This document shows positions 1 to 7,978 of a DNA stretch of 64,000 bases, piece by piece. Source of the stretch: Salinisphaera sp. LB1 (GTDB taxonomy: Bacteria > Pseudomonadota > Gammaproteobacteria > Nevskiales > Salinisphaeraceae); assembly GCF_003177035.1 (NCBI RefSeq), contig NZ_CP029488.1, positions 62,001 to 126,000 on the forward strand, given 5' to 3'. The translations under genes were made by a program, and so were the position numbers. Numbering within the stretch: position 1 is the stretch's first letter; every line of letters begins with the position of its first letter. A model generated the notes under the pieces. That model was not told where the DNA came from and did no database searches. It was given only the letters and a program-made list of their open reading frames with translations.

Positions 1-46
1 GCTGACCGACTATGGCTGCTCGACGTGTTGTTTCATGCTCCCGCTG

Positions 47-316
47 TCACGGCGCGCTCGCGCCCGCTTTCTCGAGAAGCGCGCCCGTCTTCTGGAATTG
101 CCGGGTCACCACCCGCGCCACCGCCGGCGTCAGACAGGCCGCGGTCAACCGGTTCATGATCCAGGCGGGATCACGCGCGAACGGGTCGTCGCGGCTGATA
201 TCGCGGTACGCCCGCGCCAAAGCCTTCGCATCGTCTTCGGGCATGCCGGCCGTGATGAGTTCGTCTGCCAATGCCAGCGTGTCGATCGCCAACAGGCCTG
301 CTTGTCGTGTTGTCAT
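47..316 (-). CDS. hypothetical 89-aa protein
   Basis: A short intact reading frame whose ATG is preceded by a strong ribosome binding site (GGGGAGG, six bases from the start), which is the main reason to call it a gene. The product is mostly alpha-helical by composition. It has no signal peptide or membrane segment, and I recognise no domain with certainty. The N-terminal stretch 'LITAGMPEDDAKA' resembles the helical lead-in of small coiled-coil proteins of the DUF1640 type, but the match is weak. It lies downstream of the dioxygenase on the same strand, separated by a 439-bp non-coding stretch, so it is probably a separate transcription unit within the island. Function unknown. Confidence 0.55.
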   Translation of the reverse strand: MTTRQAGLLAIDTLALADELITAGMPEDDAKALARAYRDISRDDPFARDPAWIMNRLTAACLTPAVARVVTRQFQKTGALLEKAGASAP

Positions 317-423
317 CAGTGGCCTCCCCGGGCGGCTCGTCGGTATTTCTCGATCCCGGCGCTTAGCCGGATCGGCGTTATAGCGGCCATCTACAGTATA
401 CGGCCCTGCCCCGCCGATTGGAG

Positions 424-612
424 ACGATCAGGCCGTCCTCAGGCTGTACACACACACCGATCGGCTTACAGACACCAATAGCGCAGGAAGATCGGCTGGG
501 CTGACGATCAAACGCCGGACACGAGCGGGACCACAGTCGCCCGCCGGCTTGCCGTGCTATCCATGCCGCAACGATGCGGTCCCACTGACCCGAGCGGCAA
601 CCGAGGTCGGCG
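424..612 (+). repeat. diverged 189-bp direct repeat, copy A
   Basis: This stretch aligns along its whole length with 9315-9503 in the same orientation. The first half is about 80-85 percent identical by eye, with the shared blocks CTCAGGCT, CACACCGAT and AACGCCGGACACG; the second half is less similar. Both copies have the same length. The two copies bracket the aromatic gene module exactly (756-9055). The surrounding gap 317-755 contains no convincing gene; small open frames here are not supported by a ribosome binding site or by conservation between the copies. Confidence 0.75.
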
Positions 613-755
613 CCTTTCCCCTAACGCCGCCCGTCGATGGCTGGCGTGCTATCGCGCTCCGGGAACCTGACTTTGGCCGGCCTGAACACCTTCGGACAAG
701 GCACGCCGCGTGTAGTTCGATTTCTCGCCAGCCGAGGAGTTGCCGGGCCGCACGG

Positions 756-1751
756 TCATGTGTCGTCCACCGGCGGCGTGCCGTAGGTATGGAACGATTC
801 GATGGTCGGCAGCCCCCAGGCCTGGCCTTTTTTGCGTTCTTCCTCGGACCAGACGATGGTCTGCCAGTCCGGCGCCAGAATCAAACGGGCTCCGGCATTG
901 CAGAATTCAAAGCGGTTGCCGCCAGGCTCGAAGACATATAGGAAGAACGTCTGCTGGATCGCATGCTTGTGCGGCCCGGTTTCGATCTCAATGCCGCTGT
1001 CCAGGCAGATATCGGCGGCCTTGAGCACGTCCTCGCGCGAGTCGACCGCATAGGTCACGTGATGCAGGCGGGCGTTGGCGCCGCTGTGGTCCTCGGCGAT
1101 CGCCAAGTCGTAGCTCTTGTTGTTCACACTGAACCAGACGGCTTTTTCCGAGCCGTCCTCGAACACGATCTGCTCGGTCAGGCGTGCACCGAGCACGTCC
1201 TGCATGAAGCGCCGGCTCGCCGGGATATCCTTGGCGAGCAGGTTGAGATGGTCGAGCCGCCGGGCATTGGCACCGCGGGCGGGAAAAGCCTGGGCCTGAT
1301 TCTTCAGCGCTGGTCGCTTGTCGCTAGGCGGCTGATACCACTCGGTTTCGTAGTAGAGCTCGACCTGGTGGCCGTCCGGATCCTGGAAACGTACGGCCGG
1401 GCCGTGGCCGCGGTCACCGTTGGTCCATTCATAGGCCACACCGTGGGCTTCGAGGGCCGCGATGCGGCGCTCCAGCGCGGGCTGGCTGGTGGTTCGAAAC
1501 GCATAGTGGGCGATGCCGGGCGCATCGGCGGCGGTCAGTTTGAGGGTGTGGTGCTCGTAGTCGTCCCAGCCACGCAGATAGACTGAGTCGCCGGCCCGTT
1601 CGGTTTCGGTCAGCCCGACCACGTTGACGAAGAACTGAACACTGTCTTTGAGCGTCGGAGTCAGTATCTCGACATGCGCCAGATGGGCGATGTCGTAGCA
1701 GGGCTCGTCGTGTCGCGCTTGGCTGGGGGCTGTCGTCATGCTTTCGGCCAT
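756..1751 (-). CDS. class I (VOC) extradiol ring-cleavage dioxygenase, catechol 2,3-dioxygenase-like
   Basis: A 331-aa two-domain vicinal-oxygen-chelate protein of the usual length for class I extradiol dioxygenases, which use Fe(II) and O2 to open catecholic rings in the cytoplasm. The C-terminal domain carries the expected two-His-one-carboxylate set: His168 in 'LDHLNLL', His230/231 in 'LHHVTYAV' and Glu282 in 'NRFEFCN'. The start at 1751 is chosen because GGAG lies seven bases upstream; a longer frame to 1943 has no such signal and would run into the intergenic hairpin. It follows the porin gene on the same strand. The divergent plus-strand genes process 4-oxalomesaconate and PDC, so the substrate could be protocatechuate-, gallate- or O-methylgallate-like rather than plain catechol. 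That is inference: the established dioxygenases of that pathway (LigAB, GalA, DesZ) belong to a different fold. Confidence 0.85.
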   Translation of the reverse strand: MAESMTTAPSQARHDEPCYDIAHLAHVEILTPTLKDSVQFFVNVVGLTETERAGDSVYLRGWDDYEHHTLKLTAADAPGIAHYAFRTTSQPALERRIAALEAHGVAYEWTNGDRGHGPAVRFQDPDGHQVELYYETEWYQPPSDKRPALKNQAQAFPARGANARRLDHLNLLAKDIPASRRFMQDVLGARLTEQIVFEDGSEKAVWFSVNNKSYDLAIAEDHSGANARLHHVTYAVDSREDVLKAADICLDSGIEIETGPHKHAIQQTFFLYVFEPGGNRFEFCNAGARLILAPDWQTIVWSEEERKKGQAWGLPTIESFHTYGTPPVDDT

Positions 1752-1802
1752 AAACCGTCTCCAATGTGCTTGAGGGCTGTAGCGAGCTGCATCGAATATG
1801 CT

Positions 1803-1830
1803 GCCGCCACAGTCGAGCAGCTGTGGCGGC
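1803..1830. promoter_or_regulatory. perfect 10-bp inverted repeat between porin and dioxygenase genes
   Basis: GCCGCCACAG pairs perfectly with CTGTGGCGGC across an 8-base loop. It sits in the 94-bp gap between the stop of the porin gene and the start of the dioxygenase gene. Neither direction is followed by a T-run, so it is not a classic intrinsic terminator. An RNA stem that sets the ratio of porin to dioxygenase, or a processing or stabilising element, is the likeliest role (inference). Confidence 0.45.
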
Positions 1831-1845
1831 CTCTCTTCACTAGCG

Positions 1846-2841
1846 CTAGTTGTGCTCGACGCGCCGGAAGCTGCCCCATACGGGGATTGCGAACTGCAGC
1901 CAGACCGTATCCGATGCGGCTCGGTTTTCGACTGCCAGGTCATGCTGGTACTTCAGGGCAAGGCCGCCAAACTGGGTGTAATAGATCACCTGTGGGCCGA
2001 CGCCTACGGCCTGCGCCCGATGACCGTCCGGCGCCACGCTGTGGCCGTTGATCTGGTCGTCAGTGAACTGTTTTAAGTAATAGCCACCGATGCCAAAGCC
2101 CAGATGTTGAACGAAATGGTCGGTCGACTGGTGTACGAAGGGTCGGTAATTCACGCCGTAGTCCAGATCCACGGAATCGCCCGATTGATAGTCCGTGGCG
2201 CTATTTTCGGTATTGAACTCACCGTAGACCGCGCCGTTGAGGGCGAGTTTGTCACTGACGTGATAAGTCACATTGATACTGGGATCGAATGACCAATAAT
2301 TCTTGCCGGGATTCACCAGATCGCTCTTGTTATAGCGCCCGGTCGGCAAATAGGTATCGACGCCGAAATAGAGAAACATTTTTTTGTCGGGCGTGTGGTA
2401 GGAGAGATAGTTCTGGAAGTCCAGATCGCCGAGGTTAGTGGCTTCGTCGGATTCCGAGCCGACGTCGAGATGGTTGTAGGAAAACTCCAATACGCCGCCC
2501 ATTGCGTAGTGGAACGGTCCGATGGGCTGGGCGAAGGTGTACAGGACGCGCATCGCATCAACAGCCCCGGAATTGGAGAACCCCGGCACCGATTCGTTGC
2601 CAGAGCTATTCGCGAGGGTATGGCTCCAGTGGCCCACCGTGTAGTTGCGGAATTCGAGCGTGCCGGGCATCGGCATGTAGCCATCGCCGAGCGTGTTCAC
2701 CCCCACCGGGTAGTGCGTCTGGCCATCTTCAGTCGCATGGGCTCGTGGCGCGACACTCATACCGGCCAGCATGCCACCAACCAAAGCTAACGATATCAAC
2801 GCGGTCTTCTTTCCAATCCGCATATCTGTATACACCCACAT
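1846..2841 (-). CDS. outer-membrane channel of the phenol-degradation MetA family
   Basis: A 331-aa protein with an N-terminal signal sequence (basic start, hydrophobic stretch, 'APRAHA' cleavage site). It continues as alternating aromatic and polar strands typical of an outer-membrane beta barrel. The pattern ('HYPVGVNTLGDG', 'GGVLEFSYNH', 'FLYFGVDTYLPTGRYN', final 'LQFAIPVWGSF') is that of the MetA_deg/SphA-like channels found beside meta-cleavage pathways, where they are thought to pass hydrophobic aromatic substrates through the outer membrane. The start at 2841 has GGAGG eight bases upstream; the signal peptide also works from Met at 2823. It lies between the MFS transporter and the dioxygenase, all three on the minus strand, which suggests an uptake-and-cleavage unit. 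Confidence 0.82.
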   Translation of the reverse strand: MWVYTDMRIGKKTALISLALVGGMLAGMSVAPRAHATEDGQTHYPVGVNTLGDGYMPMPGTLEFRNYTVGHWSHTLANSSGNESVPGFSNSGAVDAMRVLYTFAQPIGPFHYAMGGVLEFSYNHLDVGSESDEATNLGDLDFQNYLSYHTPDKKMFLYFGVDTYLPTGRYNKSDLVNPGKNYWSFDPSINVTYHVSDKLALNGAVYGEFNTENSATDYQSGDSVDLDYGVNYRPFVHQSTDHFVQHLGFGIGGYYLKQFTDDQINGHSVAPDGHRAQAVGVGPQVIYYTQFGGLALKYQHDLAVENRAASDTVWLQFAIPVWGSFRRVEHN

Positions 2842-3461
2842 AAATTCTGCCTCCCTCCGTTGAAAAACGCGCGGTTCAATGGCCGCGACCATCGAAGTAG
2901 GTCTACCCGAACCGCGGGCCCCTAACCGGCTGCGTCTGAGAACTACTCGTCGTGATCACTGCGCTTGGCAGATGACCATCTGATTGGTTAGGCGTTGTGG
3001 CACGGGCGCCACAGCAAATTAACTGTATTGTTTTTTTATACGTTTGTACAAATTTATATGTAATCATTTAGTCTAATATGTATCTTTAGAGACAAGTTGG
3101 CGCTTGGACCAATTTTTTTGTCATCGCCGCGGCGGCCATAATCAGGACAGAATGAATGGCAGGTTATAGCGGCCTTTAAAACGATATTTAAACTTCGCCG
3201 AATAGCACGGCGCATATTTGGCGACGTGGTAACCGTGGTGGAGTGATCGCGGTTTTACCGCTTGCTCGGAATTATCTTGTAATCCGATACGGGCTCATCG
3301 GCTCGCAGCTTTGCCCTCGCTACTCCTGGTTGGTCGGCCGTCGGCACTCTCGCTTCACTTCCTGTGAGCAAGCTGAGCAAGGATTTGCTCAGCCAAGAGC
3401 GGCCGGCCGGGCATACCATATAAGCTGGGCAAGACAGGTCCGTGGCGGACTGACTGTCAGT
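2842..3461. promoter_or_regulatory. AT-rich intergenic region upstream of the porin gene
   Basis: About 620 bp without a supported gene. Positions 3011-3120 are markedly AT-rich against the GC-rich background and contain the palindrome TTTGTACAAA at 3043-3052 and the string CAATTTTTTTG at 3110-3120. The reverse complement of that string also occurs just upstream of the tetR gene (4951-4961). The region is the natural place for the porin-dioxygenase promoter and for binding of the TetR-type regulator. I see no intrinsic terminator for the MFS gene here. Confidence 0.4.
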
Positions 3462-4724
3462 CTAAGTTTCCATTGGGGCCATGGCAGCATGGTTCACGCG
3501 CCGCGGCGCAGTTTCGCGCAGAAACAGGGAAATCACCACACCCACGGCGAGACTTGCCATCGGGAGGTAGAGCACATCCTGGATGCCGAAATGCGCGGCG
3601 ATGGTGCCGGCCACGAACGGGGCGATACCGCCGCCGAAAATCTCGCCAGCACCCGAGACAATGCCGATGGCCGAGGATACTAGGCCAATCTGCACGGCCT
3701 CTGTCGCTACTGGTCCCGTGAACAACGCCAGGATGCCGAAGCAACAAAACGCAACCGGTAGCAGCAGGAGAAACAGCAGCCAAGGCGATGCGCCGAGTTG
3801 CGAGAATCCCCAGAGCGCGACGAGTGCGATGAGAAACGCCAGGATAGCGGTCGGACGGCGGCCGATATGGTCGGAGGCAGCCGGAACCATGAATTCGCCA
3901 AAGAAACCGCCGATCCCCAAGGCGGACAGCACAAACCCCATGTGAGTGGAGGCGAGCCCCAGATAATCGGTCAGGTAGTTCGGCACCATGGCCGAGATCA
4001 CGAAGATACAGGCCATGTTGCATAGCATGCCCGACATGCCGAGCAGCACGTTGCGGCTGCGTAGTATTTCGCTCCACCGCGGTCGTGATGAATCATTCTG
4101 CGGTTCCGCCTGTCGAATGTGTTCGGGTTCGCGAATAACGAAATAGGCAAATACAGAAAGTATCAGCCCAGGAATTGCAGAAATAACGAATACCCAGCGC
4201 CAGGAGGGCACGACCGTCAGCAGCTGCGTGGCAATGATCGGAGCCAGGCCCAAGCCGAGTAGCGCGAACATGCTCAACTGCAGGCCTTGGTTAAGGCCGC
4301 GCCGCTTGGGGTGCGATGCCTCGCCAGTCGCCGCTACGCTCGCTGGACAAAAAGCCCCTTCGGTAGCGCCCATCACGATGCGTATGAAAAGCAGGCTCAC
4401 CAAGCCAGTAGCCAGCCCAGAGAAGCACGACAGCAGGGAGAAGCACAGCAAGGACGGTATGAGGATACGTCGGCGGCCGACGCGGTCGGAAACCGCCCCG
4501 GCAATAGTGGAGAAAACTCCCCACGCGACTCCCAGTACACCGATGATAAGACCGAGATCTTCGTAGCCCAGTCCCAGATCCTGGGCCATGGCCGGAAACA
4601 GCGGTGCGATTATCCAACGGTCCAAGCCTACGAGTCCAAAGCCGAGTGCCAATATGATCACGGCTTTGATCTCGTAGCGTCTATCCCATTGCCCGATCGT
4701 TCGGACGTTACCCTGTGTCGCCAT
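3462..4724 (-). CDS. MFS transporter, aromatic acid:H+ symporter type
   Basis: A 420-aa polytopic inner-membrane protein with the 12-helix pattern of the major facilitator superfamily. The loop between helices 2 and 3 shows the family signature ('GAVSDRVGRRRIL', around residues 75-87) and a second copy follows in the C-terminal half ('SDHIGRRP'). A membrane-embedded Asp in helix 1 ('GLDRWIIAP') matches the acidic residue found there in aromatic-acid:H+ symporters such as PcaK and GalT. It is transcribed away from the tetR-ligI-gal operon and faces it across a 288-bp shared regulatory region. It probably imports the carboxylated aromatic substrate of the module; the exact substrate cannot be read from sequence. 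Confidence 0.8.
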   Translation of the reverse strand: MATQGNVRTIGQWDRRYEIKAVIILALGFGLVGLDRWIIAPLFPAMAQDLGLGYEDLGLIIGVLGVAWGVFSTIAGAVSDRVGRRRILIPSLLCFSLLSCFSGLATGLVSLLFIRIVMGATEGAFCPASVAATGEASHPKRRGLNQGLQLSMFALLGLGLAPIIATQLLTVVPSWRWVFVISAIPGLILSVFAYFVIREPEHIRQAEPQNDSSRPRWSEILRSRNVLLGMSGMLCNMACIFVISAMVPNYLTDYLGLASTHMGFVLSALGIGGFFGEFMVPAASDHIGRRPTAILAFLIALVALWGFSQLGASPWLLFLLLLPVAFCCFGILALFTGPVATEAVQIGLVSSAIGIVSGAGEIFGGGIAPFVAGTIAAHFGIQDVLYLPMASLAVGVVISLFLRETAPRRVNHAAMAPMET

Positions 4725-4958
4725 GCTGTTCTCCTATTTTATGTGGTAAAGACTGCGTGATCCGCATCTCGGTGCGAGCGGCGCGGGGCCCAGAGCCATG
4801 ACAAGCCTTGAACAAGGCCCCGCTCAACCTGGTCTGCTAGATAACTTCCCGACAGAATTACCGGGTGTACTCATGTCGCCGGCCTGAGTGAGACGCCGGA
4901 GACTGAAGCATCGATCAGCCATTTCTGTCACGCTAATCGGATTAAGTCTACAAAAAAA

Positions 4959-4985
4959 TTGTACGATCGTATTAATTTATTGTAC
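4959..4985. promoter_or_regulatory. candidate TetR operator: TTGTAC direct repeats 21 bp apart
   Basis: TTGTAC occurs at 4959-4964 and again at 4980-4985, two helical turns apart, in an AT-rich patch just upstream of the regulator gene. The first copy leads into a perfect palindrome TACGATCGTA (4962-4971). TTGTAC spaced 18 bases from TACTAT (4983-4988) could also act as a weak -35/-10 pair. The same TTGTAC core lies in a palindrome in front of the porin gene (3043-3052). This supports a common operator for both arms of the module, but binding has to be shown. Confidence 0.4.
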
Positions 4986-5012
4986 TATCAACTCATCAAC
5001 GAGGGCTTGTGA

Positions 5013-5639
5013 ATGGCGGCTGGCAAAGACACTCGAGATCAGATCATGCGAGCGGGGGAGGCGTTGTTCTCTCAAAGCGGCTTTCGTGGTGTTTCGATGC
5101 GCGACATCGCTAAGGCCGCCGATACCCAGGTCGGCAGCATTACCTACCATTTCGAGTCGAAGGAGGGCTTGCTGCTCTCCATCTATCGGCGAAACTGCGG
5201 ACCGATGAATGAACGCCGCGCAGAGCTGCTGCGCGAAGCCGAGCGCATTAAGGATATTGATCAACGTCTGGAAGCGATCGTGCGGGCTTGGGTGCTGCCA
5301 GCCCTTTCTTCGAATGCGGATCTAGTCGGCGGAGGCGCCCGTTTCGCTCGGCTGCGCGCCAAGATGTCAGCGGAGGGTAATGAAGCCGTCCGGGACGTTA
5401 TCGCTACGATCTTCGACGAAACCAGTCATGCATTGATCGATGCAATTGGCCGCTGCCTGCCGGCTCTGGCTCGCCCGACGATTGTATGGCGATGCCACTT
5501 CTTGCTTGGCGCGCTTTATTACACGCTGATCGACCCGGATCGAATTAATCGGCTGTCACAAGGTGAAGCGGATGGCAACGATATGAAAGAGGCCCTTGAG
5601 CAACTGGTTATGGCAACGGTGGGAATGCTTCGGTCATGA
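5013..5639 (+). CDS. TetR/AcrR-family transcriptional regulator
   Basis: A 208-aa protein with a classic N-terminal TetR DNA-binding domain (residues about 8-55: 'RDQIMRAGEALFSQSGFRG', then 'DIAKAADTQVGSITYHF' as helix-turn-helix). A longer alpha-helical ligand-binding domain follows. GAGG lies eight bases before the ATG. The last codons overlap the lactonase gene by ATGA, so the regulator is the first gene of the operon it probably controls and is likely autoregulated. A pathway intermediate such as PDC or 4-oxalomesaconate is the expected inducer by analogy with other catabolic TetR proteins (inference). Confidence 0.9.
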   Translation: MAAGKDTRDQIMRAGEALFSQSGFRGVSMRDIAKAADTQVGSITYHFESKEGLLLSIYRRNCGPMNERRAELLREAERIKDIDQRLEAIVRAWVLPALSSNADLVGGGARFARLRAKMSAEGNEAVRDVIATIFDETSHALIDAIGRCLPALARPTIVWRCHFLLGALYYTLIDPDRINRLSQGEADGNDMKEALEQLVMATVGMLRS

Positions 5640-6538
5640 AACCTAATCCCGATAGGTTGGATGGAAGTCCGGCGATTCGGCAGACTTTTCTCACGAATCC
5701 GAGCCATCCGCGTCTGGATTTGCCAGCCGATGCTTGCGACGCGCACTGTCATGTCTTCGGCCCCGGGTATATGTTTGCTTACGCGCCACAGCGGAGCTAC
5801 ACCCCGATTGATGCGCCCCGGGACACGCTGTTTGAGCTGCATCGCCAACTAAGGCTTGCGCGCGGCGTGATCGTGCAGGCGAGCTGCCATGGCACCGACA
5901 ACGCCGCGCTCGTGGATGCGCTGGCGGCCGGCGAGGGCCGCTATCGCGGCATCGCCATGGTCGGACCCGAGATCAACGACGCTGAACTGGCGCGCCTGCA
6001 TGCCGCGGGCGTGCGCGGCGTGCGCTTCAATTTCGTTTCGCACTTGGGTAACGATGCGCAGTTCGACAGCGTGCGGGCCATCGTAGCGCGGATTGCGCCA
6101 CTGGGCTGGCACATCGTCGTGCATTTCGACAGCGATCGGCTCGCCGCACTTACCGATTTCCTGCGCGAGTTGCCGATCACGATCGTGATCGATCACATGG
6201 GTCGACCCGACGCTTCGCTGGGCTTGGACCAGGTCGCGTTCACCGAACTCGCCGCGCTGGTGGCGGCCGACGACAAATTCTGGGTCAAGGTCAGTGGTTG
6301 CGAGCGCCTCACCCGCGAAGGCCCACCCTATGCGGATGCTACGCCGTTCGCTCGGCATCTCGTCGAGCTAATCCCCGAGCGAGTGCTCTGGGGCACGGAT
6401 TTTCCGCACCCGAACATCCGGCCGCCGATCCCAGACGACGGCGCGCTGGTCGATCTAATTGCCGATGTCGCGCCACGAGCAGAACAGCGCCGGGCGCTGC
6501 TCGTGGACAACCCGACCCGTCTTTACTGGAACGATTGA
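5636..6538 (+). CDS. ligI: 2-pyrone-4,6-dicarboxylate lactonase (amidohydrolase family)
   Basis: A 300-aa TIM-barrel amidohydrolase. The family signature HxH is at His37/His39 ('DAHCHVFGP'). Further conserved pieces are 'VHFDSDR', 'DHMGRPDAS' (His187) and 'LWGTDFPHPN', where Asp255 is the catalytic acid. This set and the length match LigI, which hydrolyses the lactone ring of 2-pyrone-4,6-dicarboxylate to 4-carboxy-2-hydroxymuconate/4-oxalomesaconate without needing a metal. The ATG overlaps the stop of the TetR gene (ATGA), implying translational coupling. Assignment is strengthened by galB, galC and galD following directly. The alternative is a related lactonase of the same superfamily acting on another dicarboxylate. 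Confidence 0.88.
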   Translation: MKPNPDRLDGSPAIRQTFLTNPSHPRLDLPADACDAHCHVFGPGYMFAYAPQRSYTPIDAPRDTLFELHRQLRLARGVIVQASCHGTDNAALVDALAAGEGRYRGIAMVGPEINDAELARLHAAGVRGVRFNFVSHLGNDAQFDSVRAIVARIAPLGWHIVVHFDSDRLAALTDFLRELPITIVIDHMGRPDASLGLDQVAFTELAALVAADDKFWVKVSGCERLTREGPPYADATPFARHLVELIPERVLWGTDFPHPNIRPPIPDDGALVDLIADVAPRAEQRRALLVDNPTRLYWND

Positions 6539-6548
6539 GGAGACCCGT

Positions 6549-7259
6549 ATGCCTTCAGGTCTAGTAGTCAGCGCCCATGCCGCGGATTTCGTCTGGCGTG
6601 CCGGCGGCGCGATCGCCCTGTACGCCGAGAAAGGCTACGACATGACGGTCGTGTGCCTGTCGTACGGCGAGCGCGGCGAATCGGCCAAGCTCTGGCGCCA
6701 GTCCGGCATGACCATGGATCAGGTCAAGGCGTCGCGCCGGGCCGAAGCCGAGGAAGCGGCAGCTATTCTCGGTGCCGAGATCCAGTTCCTCGATCTTGGC
6801 GATTATCCGCTGCGCGTATCCGACGACGCGCTCTATCAGCTCGCCGATCTGATTCAGGCCAAGCGTCCCGAGTTCATTCTGAGCCATTCGCGCCAGGATC
6901 CGTACAACTTCGATCATCCGCTGGCCACCCATGTGGCCCAGGAAGCCCGGGTGATCGCCCAAGCGCACGGTCACAATCCGGAGGCCGAGGTCATCGGCGC
7001 GCCCGGTGTGTTCCTGTTCGAGCCGCACCAACCGGAGCAGTGCAACTGGAAGCCGCAGGTGTTTCTCAACATTGATTCGGTCTGGGAGAAAAAGTATCGC
7101 GCCTTCGAGACCATGGCCGCTCAGGAGCATCTCTGGGAGTACTACACCCGCGTGGCTCTGCAGCGTGGCGCGCAGGCCAAGCGCAATTCCGGCAAGCAGA
7201 TCACCTATGCCGAGGCCTACGAACGGGTCTTCCCGCTGGTGACCGAGGCGTTCCTATGA
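6549..7259 (+). CDS. galB: 4-oxalomesaconate hydratase, PIG-L/LmbE-like fold
   Basis: A 236-aa PIG-L-family protein. The family zinc motif AHPDD appears as 'AHAADF' (residues 9-14) and the second metal motif as '[11 protein letters not shown]'. GalB of Pseudomonas putida is the established member of this fold that works as a hydratase instead of a deacetylase, adding water to 4-oxalomesaconate to give 4-carboxy-4-hydroxy-2-oxoadipate. The neighbours ligI, galC and galD make that role much more likely than sugar deacetylation. The start at 6549 is preceded by TGAGGAG overlapping the ligI stop; the frame is open further upstream inside ligI but without a site. It overlaps the next gene by four bases. 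The protein is somewhat shorter than P. putida GalB. Confidence 0.85.
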   Translation: MPSGLVVSAHAADFVWRAGGAIALYAEKGYDMTVVCLSYGERGESAKLWRQSGMTMDQVKASRRAEAEEAAAILGAEIQFLDLGDYPLRVSDDALYQLADLIQAKRPEFILSHSRQDPYNFDHPLATHVAQEARVIAQAHGHNPEAEVIGAPGVFLFEPHQPEQCNWKPQVFLNIDSVWEKKYRAFETMAAQEHLWEYYTRVALQRGAQAKRNSGKQITYAEAYERVFPLVTEAFL

Positions 7260-7969
7260 TGATGAAGAAAGCTGTCAAGAACATCCGGCGCGCACCGCAG
7301 GCCGTCATTGACGAACTGGGCAAGCAGGGGGTCGCCACGGTCCACGAGGCCCAGGGCCGCAGCGGGCTGCTGACGCCCGACATTCGCCCGATCTATCCCG
7401 AGGCCCGGGTCGCCGGCAGTGCGGTTACCGTGCTCGCCGCACCCGGCGACAACTGGATGCTGCACGTCGCCGTCGAGCTGATCCAGCCGGGCGACGTCCT
7501 GGTGCTGGCTTCAACCTCGCCGAGCACCGACGGCTATTTCGGTGAACTGCTGGCGACTTCGCTGGCCGAGCACGGCTGCCGTGGCTTGATCAGCAACGTC
7601 GGCGTACGCGATGTCGCCGATCTCACCGCCATGGAGTTTCCGGTCTGGTCCCGCGCCATCCACGCGCAGGGCACCATCAAGGAAACCGTGGGCTCGGTGA
7701 ACGTACCAGTGGTCTGTGCCGGCCAGCGCGTGGTGCCCGGCGACGTAATGGTTGCGGACGTCGACGGGGTGGTCATCGTGCCACGCCAGCGTGCCGAGAC
7801 GGTGGTCGAGGCTGGGCGCCAGCGGCTGGAGAAAGAGGATCGCAACCGCCAGCGCTTTCAGGCCGGCGAACTCGGCCTGGACGTCTACGGCATGCGCGAA
7901 CGCTTGGCCGGAAAAGGCCTGGAATATGTCGACGGACCGCTCGATTGGGCCGACGACGAAAGCCTCTAG
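7256..7969 (+). CDS. galC: 4-carboxy-4-hydroxy-2-oxoadipate (CHA/HMG) aldolase, RraA-like fold
   Basis: A 237-aa RraA-like protein. The HMG/CHA aldolase signature is present: '[10 protein letters not shown]' for the phosphate/pyruvate site, '[12 protein letters not shown]', and '[10 protein letters not shown]' with Arg118 and the metal-binding Asp119. Aldolases of this group (LigK, GalC, ProA) use Mg or Mn to split 4-carboxy-4-hydroxy-2-oxoadipate into pyruvate and oxaloacetate, the last step of the protocatechuate 4,5- and gallate pathways. The first of three consecutive ATG codons (7256) overlaps the galB stop and has GAGG seven bases upstream. The RNase E inhibitor RraA has the same fold but lacks this context. 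Confidence 0.88.
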   Translation: MMMKKAVKNIRRAPQAVIDELGKQGVATVHEAQGRSGLLTPDIRPIYPEARVAGSAVTVLAAPGDNWMLHVAVELIQPGDVLVLASTSPSTDGYFGELLATSLAEHGCRGLISNVGVRDVADLTAMEFPVWSRAIHAQGTIKETVGSVNVPVVCAGQRVVPGDVMVADVDGVVIVPRQRAETVVEAGRQRLEKEDRNRQRFQAGELGLDVYGMRERLAGKGLEYVDGPLDWADDESL

Positions 7970-7978
7970 GAGATCGGT

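Noticed and set aside
1752-1943. N-terminal extension of the dioxygenase up to 1943
   Set aside because: It runs through the intergenic hairpin and the end of the porin gene in another frame. A good ribosome binding site supports the start at 1751.
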